This document shows, one piece after another, positions 1 to 4,962 of a stretch of 5,837 bases of DNA. The position numbers and the translations under genes are program-made. Below the pieces are notes generated by a model. It was not told the DNA's origin, searched no databases, and saw nothing but the letters and a program-made list of their open reading frames with translations. Origin of the DNA: Tolypothrix sp. NIES-4075 (GTDB lineage: Bacteria; Cyanobacteriota; Cyanobacteriia; Cyanobacteriales; Nostocaceae). Position 1 is the first letter of the stretch; the number at the start of each line of letters is the position of its first letter. Where the stretch lies: positions 1-5,837 of the forward strand of contig NZ_BDUC01000045.1 in the NCBI RefSeq assembly GCF_002218085.1, in the 5' to 3' direction.

Positions 1-331
1 GGTCTTTCTTGTCTTCCAGCCCCAGAAAACAACGTTGAACAAACAACTGCACACTCGAAATTGCCTGCTTAATGCGGGATGTTTCCATGCAAGCATCCAT
101 CTGCACGTCAATCAGGAAAAATTCAAACAAGCTGTCAGCATCCACCACACCCCATTTAATCAAATCCTCTTGCACAAGCAGGTAACTAATTAAGGCTAGT
201 TTCTGGTTTTCACGCAGCTCGTCATTAAGCGGTTTGACGAGCTGTTCCCAATCCTCCTGGTCGTAGCGAGCGCGGATAGCTTTGCGGATGTCTTCAGCAA
301 TTTGGTGACATACCCAAAACTTCGATGGCAT
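1..331 (-). CDS. TcA-like protein, third fragment, runs off the left edge
   Basis: This is a partial frame, open from 346 down to position 1 with no stop. An ATG is available at 331, but no ribosome binding site supports it. Homology to TcA starts near 298. The translation includes AEDIRKAIRARYDQEDW, VKPLNDELRENQKLALISYL, LFEFFLIDVQMDACMETSRI and KQAISSVQLFVQRCFLGLE. These are among the most conserved blocks of TcA and lie ahead of its neuraminidase-like region. The reading frame is shifted by one base relative to the preceding fragment, which ends at 294. The missing stretch upstream of AEDIRKA suggests a deletion. The remaining C-terminal part of TcA, including the pore-forming channel, would lie to the left of this window. 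Confidence 0.75.
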   Translation of the reverse strand, partial: MPSKFWVCHQIAEDIRKAIRARYDQEDWEQLVKPLNDELRENQKLALISYLLVQEDLIKWGVVDADSLFEFFLIDVQMDACMETSRIKQAISSVQLFVQRCFLGLEDKKD

Positions 332-1829
332 GAGTTTGCCAGTAAGTCACTTCATCAGCACTCAAGTTAAAGCCATTGATTAACAAAGCGGCTTTAAACA
401 GTTTTATAAATACCTCTTCGACTTCTGACCCTTGCGAGTAGTCGGGCAATAGTGCGGAAGTCGGAATAGTGGCTTTAGCTAAGGTTGCTGTTTTCCATTG
501 AATATCTTGAGGTTGCTGACCACTTACTTCCAGCCAGTATAATTTCCCACTTTTTAACTTTTTCGCAGTCGGATCGGTTGACCAAACGTTAGAAGGGTCT
601 TCTTGCTGGTACTTGAATGGAATCGTCTCACCATCTAACACCAGAGGTGCTGGTTGAGTTTCGCTTTTAGCAACAAATGCATAGGCTTCGTCTGTTGGTG
701 GAATTAAGTAACCCTTCCAGTTGCCGTCATTTGCTACTGGCTGGACTTTGATTTTTTCTAATATACTGATGGCAGATTGATTAGATGTCCCCACCTTGAG
801 TAAATTTGATAACAGCGTGTCTGTCACATCGGTGGGCAAACTCATTGCACTTGCTAGGGTATCGACAATCAACCGATGTGCCAAACGCTGCCGCAGTAAT
901 GGGAGGAAATACTTGAGGAAGTCAAAACGTTTGTTGAGAGCAGTATTTCCGTCAGGTGGAAGTACATCACCCGCAAGCAATTTACTTTTCGCTTCATTCT
1001 CCTTTGGTTGGGGAGGACATTGTGCAGCAGACAAATTAGTATCTGTTTTGCCATTATCTTTATTTGGGAAAATTCCTAACAGCGCATCATTAAAGATATT
1101 TTGGGGTTGTTTGCTAACGCGATCAATTGCCTTTGCCCAATTTGGATCGGTAGAAAGTGCTTTAGCTTGGTTTTTTTCTTCTTCGGTGAGAATACCCGTA
1201 ACCTGGAGTCCAGCACTGGGTGGAGTTGCATCTTTCTGGTTACTGTATTTGAGTTTCTTGGCGAGTGTTTTTTGTGACTCTGGAATGTTAATTGTGAGAT
1301 TCAAAGGAGCATTAGTAGCGTAAACCGTTGTTCCTTCTAGCAAGCCGAGAATCTGCTCCACCACAGATGGTTCAAAAAACAACCCAGCTTTGGCACGGAC
1401 TAATTCAGCCGTTGCTTCATCTTTCTTGTCTTCAGGTATATCTTTATGATCGCGGTCAATGCCGTTTAATCCATCGTAAAGCGTCTTGGTAACTTGCAGG
1501 ATAGTTCTCTTGGGTGGGGCTATTGGACGCAGTTTATCGTCTTTATTTTGAATAATGTAATTGAGTTGGCGGAAATTAAAGCCCGCATCCTCCATTTTGC
1601 CCCAGCTTTCGAGTAGTGATAGTGTGTTCCAGGCACTTGGGAACGGATCGCCAAATAAGGCGATCGCATCTGGCAAGTCTGCCACTTTAATATGTAGGGT
1701 TTTAGCCAGCAAACTATGGCGATACAGTACCGACAAGTTTGGTATTGTTAAGGCATCGGGCAGTTTAGCGAAACCGATGAGTGTCGTTATATCATCGGCT
1801 ATCGGGATGTTGCGGTGTTCCCCCGTTAG
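294..1829 (-). CDS. TcA-like protein, middle fragment with PA14-like insert
   Basis: This is the second fragment of the TcA-like gene. The frame opens right after a TAA at 1830-1832. A TTG at 1736 could be called as a start, but it lies inside conserved sequence (PNLSVLYRHSLLAKTL), so this is a continuation and not an independent gene. Numbering from 1736, recognisable TcA blocks are the segment ending DPF at 30-32, KAGLFFEPSVVEQILGLLEG (115-134) and LRQRLAHRLIVDTLASAM (281-298). A PA14-like beta domain spans about 338-426, with WKGYLIPPTDEAYAF, a SGKLYWLEV strand and an IQWKT strand. KAALLINGFNLSADEVTYW (448-466) comes last. PA14-like inserts are known in TcA subunits and are thought to help bind carbohydrate or cell surfaces. 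The frame stops at TGA 294-296 after GMSPNC, where full-length relatives carry on. About 80-100 residues also seem absent between FAKLPDALT and PNLSVLYRH (about 1740-1760). Confidence 0.75.
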   Translation of the reverse strand, partial: LTGEHRNIPIADDITTLIGFAKLPDALTIPNLSVLYRHSLLAKTLHIKVADLPDAIALFGDPFPSAWNTLSLLESWGKMEDAGFNFRQLNYIIQNKDDKLRPIAPPKRTILQVTKTLYDGLNGIDRDHKDIPEDKKDEATAELVRAKAGLFFEPSVVEQILGLLEGTTVYATNAPLNLTINIPESQKTLAKKLKYSNQKDATPPSAGLQVTGILTEEEKNQAKALSTDPNWAKAIDRVSKQPQNIFNDALLGIFPNKDNGKTDTNLSAAQCPPQPKENEAKSKLLAGDVLPPDGNTALNKRFDFLKYFLPLLRQRLAHRLIVDTLASAMSLPTDVTDTLLSNLLKVGTSNQSAISILEKIKVQPVANDGNWKGYLIPPTDEAYAFVAKSETQPAPLVLDGETIPFKYQQEDPSNVWSTDPTAKKLKSGKLYWLEVSGQQPQDIQWKTATLAKATIPTSALLPDYSQGSEVEEVFIKLFKAALLINGFNLSADEVTYWQTHAIEVLGMSPNC

Positions 1830-3801
1830 TTAATGTTGGGTGGGTTGAAAGTCCCACTAACGCTTTGTCGGTTTCATCAATCGTCCAGCCTAGTTTGCGC
1901 CAAAGTCGGATAAAACGGTGGATGCGATCGCACTCATCAACAGTTACAGGATTTCCATCAAGGTGCGTTAACCGAACTTTATCCAAATTACAGGTATCCG
2001 GAGATGGTAGCCACAGCACCAGGGATTGACGACCAACTTGAAGCATTCCTTGCTGATTAATTCTGATAGAAATATCATCATCACTTCTATCCTTGACTAA
2101 TCGAAATTCATCTCCGTATTTTTCGGCGAATGACTTGCCATCCGGTGTTTTGACGAGTCCAGCAACAAGGACAGGTATGTTGTCGCCAATAGCTTTAGCA
2201 ACTCTGCCAATCTGCGTCCCACTTAAATCTACAACCGTCCTGTCTTTACGTAATATGCCAAAAGTAGCGGAAACCATGCCGATAACAGTCTCACCATCTT
2301 TATCTACAATTGTTCCGTCTTTGCGTAATGTACCAACAAATAATTCATTTTCTGAAAGCAGGCGGAGTCTTGGTACATCTGGTGGGGGGTTTGGTGTTGG
2401 TTCTTGTTGTTGTGGCTTAAACAATTGACCTTCAATTGGAAGTTGTGGTCCTTCGCCAGATTCTAAAACAATCAACTTACCGATTTTTTCAAAGTAACAG
2501 TATACCCATCTTTGCAAATCCTTGGTTTCCAAACACCAATTAAGTTTTTGCTGCTGACAAGGGTCAGGGTGCAGCATCGCATGAAGCAGAGGGACTAATG
2601 GTTGGGCTGTTTCTAAAAATTCTATAACTTTGGCGAATTTGACTTTTGGATCGTTGCTCTTTGTATCCACCAATGTTTGCAGAAAGCGATAGCTGAAGCG
2701 GATGCTTTCTAATATGGTCAGGGCTTTGCCTTGGGGATAATTAGGATTGATAAACTGAGTTTTTAATAATTCAACCAAATCAATATACTGAATACCTGTA
2801 CGCGGTAAAAATTGCTTTTTAACAAAAGTCAGCCCCTTCTGTCCATTAATAGCGTCTTCATTCAAATCGAGCATCTCAGCTTCGGTTTTGTAGCCATAGT
2901 AATCATGTACGTGCTTTACACCGATGTTATGCTGATATTCTTGTTCGGTATGAGTCTTTTTCAGTGTGATGTCGAAATAGCGTTTTTCCCAAAATGCCTC
3001 TTTGGTGAGGATAATGTATTCCTCCTGGGTTAGTCCCAAAAACTCTGAATCGACAGCGCGATCGCATGTCTTTTTATGTAAATCTTGTAGTTCCTGTTGT
3101 TCGGCAGGTGTAAGAACCACATTGGTACAAATTTCGCTAGCTGTGCGGAACGTATCTAAAAGCTCATAACGGCTTGTACCCAGGTATTTGAGAAAAATTC
3201 GGGTGGCATCAATGGGCTGGTGGTACGGTAGGGTGAACGGGTAAACTGCATTTTTGAGGATGCAGTAGGCTTCATAATTTGTATGCTGCGGCTGTGCTAA
3301 TAACTCACTAGTGGTTTCGTCTTCGACGTTAAATGTCTCCAGTCGAGCTTTTCTTTCATTTGGGTCTGTATTGCTATTGTGGTAATCGTCCTTGTGTACT
3401 ACAAAACTTTCCATCACCTCATTTACTAAGTCGATATAAGGCAGGACTGTGAAGGTATTGTCGCAGGTAAGTTCCAGGCAGCCTAAATCGGGACGACGAC
3501 GGAACAGTTTTTCCAGTGGTGTACCTTCTATACCCGGATGAATGTTAGGGTTTGGATTTCCTGGATTTGCTAGGTCTTTTGGAGCGAGGTTGTTATTCCG
3601 CAGAAATTGCAGTATTTCAACAAAGTACGAAGCAGGGCTATATACAGACGTACATTCCTCGCACTCGCAGTAGTCCATGCTACCGAATAATTCCTCAAGG
3701 TTTAGTGGAACCGGTATTTCCATCTGATCGGCAACTGCCTGTAAAGCCTTAATGCGCGTCTCCAAATGAAAGAATTTTTGGGGAGAAGGGCGATCGCTCA
3801 A
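1792..3801 (-). CDS. TcA-like protein, N-terminal fragment with VRP1 domain (669 codons)
   Basis: This is the first fragment of the TcA-like gene. Residues 39-50 read LFGSMDYCECEEC and 55-60 SPASYF, followed by RRRPDLGCLELTCDNT (101-116) and PYIDLVNEVME (121-131). These are the diagnostic blocks of the VRP1 domain at the N terminus of TcA/SpvA-type toxin subunits. The AYCILKNAVYPFTLP block (178-192) and RIHRFIRLWRKLGWTI near the end are also typical of TcA. No signal peptide is visible, as expected for Tc subunits. The frame begins at a TTG (3801) only three codons after an in-frame TGA, with no properly spaced ribosome binding site, so it may be a truncation point and not a true start. Residues 488-537 hold two copies of a 25-residue LRKDGTxVD repeat that I do not recall from typical TcA. 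It ends in PDSR after a frameshift at 1820-1824, while the homology continues in the next frame. Confidence 0.85.
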   Translation of the reverse strand: MSDRPSPQKFFHLETRIKALQAVADQMEIPVPLNLEELFGSMDYCECEECTSVYSPASYFVEILQFLRNNNLAPKDLANPGNPNPNIHPGIEGTPLEKLFRRRPDLGCLELTCDNTFTVLPYIDLVNEVMESFVVHKDDYHNSNTDPNERKARLETFNVEDETTSELLAQPQHTNYEAYCILKNAVYPFTLPYHQPIDATRIFLKYLGTSRYELLDTFRTASEICTNVVLTPAEQQELQDLHKKTCDRAVDSEFLGLTQEEYIILTKEAFWEKRYFDITLKKTHTEQEYQHNIGVKHVHDYYGYKTEAEMLDLNEDAINGQKGLTFVKKQFLPRTGIQYIDLVELLKTQFINPNYPQGKALTILESIRFSYRFLQTLVDTKSNDPKVKFAKVIEFLETAQPLVPLLHAMLHPDPCQQQKLNWCLETKDLQRWVYCYFEKIGKLIVLESGEGPQLPIEGQLFKPQQQEPTPNPPPDVPRLRLLSENELFVGTLRKDGTIVDKDGETVIGMVSATFGILRKDRTVVDLSGTQIGRVAKAIGDNIPVLVAGLVKTPDGKSFAEKYGDEFRLVKDRSDDDISIRINQQGMLQVGRQSLVLWLPSPDTCNLDKVRLTHLDGNPVTVDECDRIHRFIRLWRKLGWTIDETDKALVGLSTHPTLTNGGTPQHPDSR
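2191..2340 (-). repeat. Two tandem 75-base repeats encoding LRKDGT-type units inside the TcA-like gene
   Basis: Residues 488-512 (FVGTLRKDGTIVDKDGE then TVIGMVSA) and 513-537 (TFGILRKDRTVVDLSGTQ then IGRVAKA) of the N-terminal TcA fragment align with each other at a 75-base period. The DNA is similar too: starts at 2231 (acaaccgtcctgtctttacg) and 2306 (acaattgttccgtctttgcg) match at most positions. The unit, a glycine, a KDGTxVD turn and a GxxxG(M/R)V end, resembles short beta repeats of the DUF3659 sort. That resemblance is from memory and uncertain. A weaker third unit may follow (VAGLVKTPDGKSF). Confidence 0.6.
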
Positions 3802-3806
3802 ACTTT
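3786..3806 (+). repeat. 21-base direct repeat, left copy
   Basis: Positions 3786-3806 are identical to 4763-4783: an aaggg lead, a HIP1 octamer, then tcaaacttt. The pair brackets the vapBC module. On the minus strand this copy contains the TTG that opens the TcA-like frame. Confidence 0.75.
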
Positions 3807-3833
3807 CTCATAAATAGTGAACGAGGGTAGATT

Positions 3834-3862
3834 AATGCCATATATTCATAATGTGTGGCATT
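3834..3862 (+). promoter_or_regulatory. Operator-like inverted repeat upstream of vapB
   Basis: The 7-base arms aatgcca (3834-3840) and tggcatt (3856-3862) form an exact inverted repeat around an AT-rich 15-base centre. The centre contains -10-like hexamers (tatatt at 3841 and cataat at 3847). I see no good -35 box. VapB/VapC complexes usually repress their own promoter by binding such palindromes, so this is the likely autoregulatory operator. It lies 31 bases before the vapB ATG and 27 bases before the TcA frame on the other strand. Confidence 0.45.
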
Positions 3863-3883
3863 GATGAAAAAAAGTGGCACGAC

Positions 3884-3888
3884 AAGGA
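3884..3888 (+). promoter_or_regulatory. Ribosome binding site that sets the vapB start
   Basis: AAGGA at 3884-3888 lies five bases before the ATG at 3894. It favours this ATG over the GTG at 3855 and the ATG at 3864, which would add 13 or 10 residues ahead of the conserved AbrB fold and lack such a site. Confidence 0.7.
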
Positions 3889-3893
3889 ATAAT

Positions 3894-4160
3894 ATGAATG
3901 AACTATCCAAATCGGTAGAAGTCCATCTCGGTAGGCAGGGGCGTTTGGTGATTCCGGCTGCATTGCGGCGATCGCTCGGCTTTGAAGCAGGGGATGCTCT
4001 GATCGCTCGCCAGGAAGAGGGGCGGCTGGTGCTGGAGAAGGCAGAAACGATTAAGTTGCGACTGAAGGCTCGGTTCTCGCAAGTGCCGAAGGACAGAAGT
4101 TTGGTAGATGAATTAATCGCGGAACGCCGTGAAGAAGCGAAAAGAGAAGACGCTGAATGA
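3894..4160 (+). CDS. vapB: AbrB/SpoVT-fold antitoxin, VapB-like
   Basis: This is the antitoxin of a type II toxin-antitoxin pair. It should bind and block the PIN toxin encoded next and repress the operon. The start at 3894 gives 88 residues, a normal size. Residues about 7-50 form the swapped-hairpin AbrB DNA-binding domain: VEVHLGRQGRLVIPAALRRS, then LGFEAGDALIARQEEGRLVL. The charged C-terminal tail (DELIAERREEAKREDAE) is the usual toxin-binding helix. The gene overlaps vapC by four bases (ATGA at 4157-4160), showing translational coupling. It is on the opposite strand from the toxin remnants on either side. It is richer in G+C than the TcA gene but carries a HIP1 site (3968-3975), so it has probably been in cyanobacteria for a long time. 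A longer start at GTG 3855 is possible but less likely. Confidence 0.88.
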   Translation: MNELSKSVEVHLGRQGRLVIPAALRRSLGFEAGDALIARQEEGRLVLEKAETIKLRLKARFSQVPKDRSLVDELIAERREEAKREDAE

Positions 4161-4537
4161 CTATTGTTCTGGATGCTTCGGCGCTGCTGGCTTACCTGAA
4201 GGATGAGCCGGGGGCTGATGTTGTGGAAGCAGTACTGGCTGAGTCGGTGATTTCGAGTGTGAACTGGGCTGAGGTGATTCAGAAGTCTATTGCAGCGGGT
4301 GTGGTTGTTGAGGGAATGCTGGATGATTTGCAGGCGCTGGGGCTGGTGGTAGAGCCGTTTACACCGGAGGATGGCGAGGTGGCGGGACGGCTTTGGGAAC
4401 AAACACGCTCCTTTGGGTTGTCTCTGGGAGACCGCGCTTGTTTGAGCCTGGGGCTGCGATTGGGAGTGCCCGTTTTGACCAGCGATCGCGCTTGGGCAAC
4501 GCTCACGCTGGCTCTGGATGTGCAGATGATTCGGTGA
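4157..4537 (+). CDS. vapC: PIN-domain ribonuclease toxin, VapC-like
   Basis: This is the toxin of the pair: a PIN-domain endoribonuclease that in characterised family members cleaves tRNA or rRNA with Mg2+ or Mn2+ and arrests growth. The protein has 126 residues, typical for VapC. All four acidic active-site residues are present: D6 in IVLDASALLAYL, E39 in SSVNWAEVIQKS, D92 in LSLGDRACLSLGL and D110 in VPVLTSDRAW. The gene therefore appears intact and probably active. It starts within the ATGA overlap with vapB and is presumably co-transcribed with it. G+C is high (37 of 60 bases at 4321-4380, against 26 of 60 at 2821-2880 in the TcA gene). A HIP1 site (4482-4489) encodes part of the catalytic SDR motif. 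The target RNA cannot be read from sequence. Confidence 0.92.
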   Translation: MTIVLDASALLAYLKDEPGADVVEAVLAESVISSVNWAEVIQKSIAAGVVVEGMLDDLQALGLVVEPFTPEDGEVAGRLWEQTRSFGLSLGDRACLSLGLRLGVPVLTSDRAWATLTLALDVQMIR

Positions 4538-4545
4538 TGGGTTAG

Positions 4546-4725
4546 TCATGCGATCGCCCTCCTAGTCAAACAACAAAAATATTGGTATTGCCTAATCTCA
4601 AGCACCTCGATCGCACCCAACTCAATAAAATTCCCTTCTGTCCAAACCACAAAATACTGGCGATCGCACTCTCTGAAAATATGAGATGGCATCACCTTAT
4701 TGAATGGAGGAGAGATAATCAGCAT
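4546..4725 (-). CDS. Small hypothetical protein (59 residues)
   Basis: This is an ATG-to-TGA frame that I do not recognise. The translation begins MLIISPPFNKVMPSHIFREC, continues DRQYFVVWTEGNFIELGAIE and ends in an aromatic and basic tail (QYQYFCCLTRRAIA). Composition is protein-like: alternating hydrophobic and polar residues and no low complexity apart from HIP1-encoded ends. There is no clear ribosome binding site before ATG 4725. An internal ATG at 4692 follows a weak AAGG. It converges on vapC, ending eight bases past the vapC stop. It may be a remnant of a larger gene or a chance frame. Confidence 0.25.
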   Translation of the reverse strand: MLIISPPFNKVMPSHIFRECDRQYFVVWTEGNFIELGAIEVLEIRQYQYFCCLTRRAIA

Positions 4726-4873
4726 TTGGGTTAGCTCTTAATTAGTAGGGATTTAGCATAACAAGGGCGATCGCTCAAACTTTTGAAGTGTTTGTGGATG
4801 TTGCATAGCGATAGGGGGTTGCAAAATTGGAGGGGCGATCGCACTTGAAATAGAAGTCAGCGATCGCGATCGC
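4550..4873. repeat. HIP1 octamer cluster
   Basis: GCGATCGC occurs at 4550, 4660, 4767, 4835, 4860 and 4866, six copies in 324 bases. The last two overlap and make a perfect 16-base palindrome (4859-4874). Further copies lie at 1660, 1924, 3058, 3790, 3968 and 4482. HIP1 is a methylated, overrepresented cyanobacterial palindrome of unsettled function. The spacer 4538-4962 otherwise holds only the two small frames and the palindrome listed separately. Confidence 0.9.
4763..4783 (+). repeat. 21-base direct repeat, right copy
   Basis: This is an exact copy of 3786-3806, in the same orientation and 977 bases away. On the minus strand it contains the stop codon of the 46-codon frame at 4775-4915. 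HIP1 accounts for 8 of the 21 bases; the other 13 are an independent match. Confidence 0.75.
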
Positions 4874-4915
4874 TATTCGTCTTTTGCGGAGGGTTGTTGG
4901 AGGAATCGCGTTCAT
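4775..4915 (-). CDS. Small hypothetical protein (46 residues), possible immunity-gene remnant
   Basis: The frame starts at ATG 4915 with a strong AAGGAG (4925-4930 on the plus strand, read as its complement) nine bases upstream, and begins 47 bases after the deaminase-toxin stop. That is where a polymorphic-toxin immunity gene is normally found. The product starts MNAIPPTTLRKRRIAIAIAD and ends TSTNTSKV; it matches no family I know. Overlapping HIP1 copies encode the AIAIAD stretch, and the stop lies in the 21-base direct repeat, so the 3' part may be replacement sequence. The frame can be extended upstream to 4993, but without a binding site there. It could be a truncated immunity gene, a real small gene or an accident. 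The ribosome binding site is the only good evidence. Confidence 0.35.
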   Translation of the reverse strand: MNAIPPTTLRKRRIAIAIADFYFKCDRPSNFATPYRYATSTNTSKV

Positions 4916-4939
4916 GAGAGTTGTCTCCTTGAATGGAAT

Positions 4940-4954
4940 GTGGGCACTGCCCAC
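4940..4954. repeat. GC-rich palindrome (possible hairpin)
   Basis: gtgggca-c-tgcccac is a perfect inverted repeat able to fold as a 6-base stem with a 3-base loop. It begins eight bases after the deaminase-toxin stop on the minus strand. No T run follows on either strand, so a classic intrinsic terminator is unlikely. Similar GGGCAxTGCCC palindromes are, as I remember, dispersed in cyanobacterial intergenic DNA. Confidence 0.55.
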
Positions 4955-4962
4955 CTTACTAG

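Larger units (their letters stand above)
1..3801 (-). pseudogene. TcA-type Tc toxin subunit gene, N-terminal half, broken into three frames; continues past the left edge
   Basis: Three consecutive minus-strand frames carry successive, non-overlapping parts of one TcA-like protein: the VRP1 (Salmonella virulence plasmid 28.1 kDa A protein) region, the middle helical and PA14-like part, and the segment with the LIDVQMDACMETSRIKQA motif. Known TcA proteins are about 2,000-2,500 residues and form the pentameric pore-forming injection subunit of ABC toxin complexes. Only roughly 1,250 residues are in this window. The frames change at 1792-1829 (compatible with one extra base in a five-base run) and at 294-346 (with apparent loss of roughly 100-130 residues expected from full-length relatives). 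The 5' end also looks shortened. I infer a decaying gene. Sequencing error could explain the first break but not the missing stretch. The family call is confident; the pseudogene call is somewhat less so. Confidence 0.8.

Noticed and set aside
796..1323. 175-codon plus-strand frame opposite the TcA fragment
   Set aside because: It lies wholly opposite conserved TcA sequence and has no ribosome binding site or recognisable domain. The other plus frames at 1561-2428, 2812-3033 and 3552-3752 fail for the same reason.
4279..4506. 75-codon minus-strand frame opposite vapC
   Set aside because: It is a shadow of the PIN gene, with low-complexity Ser/Pro/Arg composition.
3749..4549. 266-codon minus-strand frame opposite vapBC
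   Set aside because: It is antisense to two clearly functional genes, its Ser/Arg/Gln-rich composition is typical of a shadow frame, and it has no family motif.
3786..4783. Insertion sequence or transposon bounded by the 21-base repeats
   Set aside because: There is no transposase, no terminal inverted repeats, and the repeat is much longer than usual target duplications. I keep it as a repeat-flanked cassette only.
4859..4874. Hairpin terminator or attachment site at the double HIP1
   Set aside because: The symmetry follows directly from two overlapping HIP1 octamers; there is no T run and no integrase nearby.
4940..4954. Intrinsic terminator of the effector gene
   Set aside because: The stem is short and no U-rich run follows on either strand.
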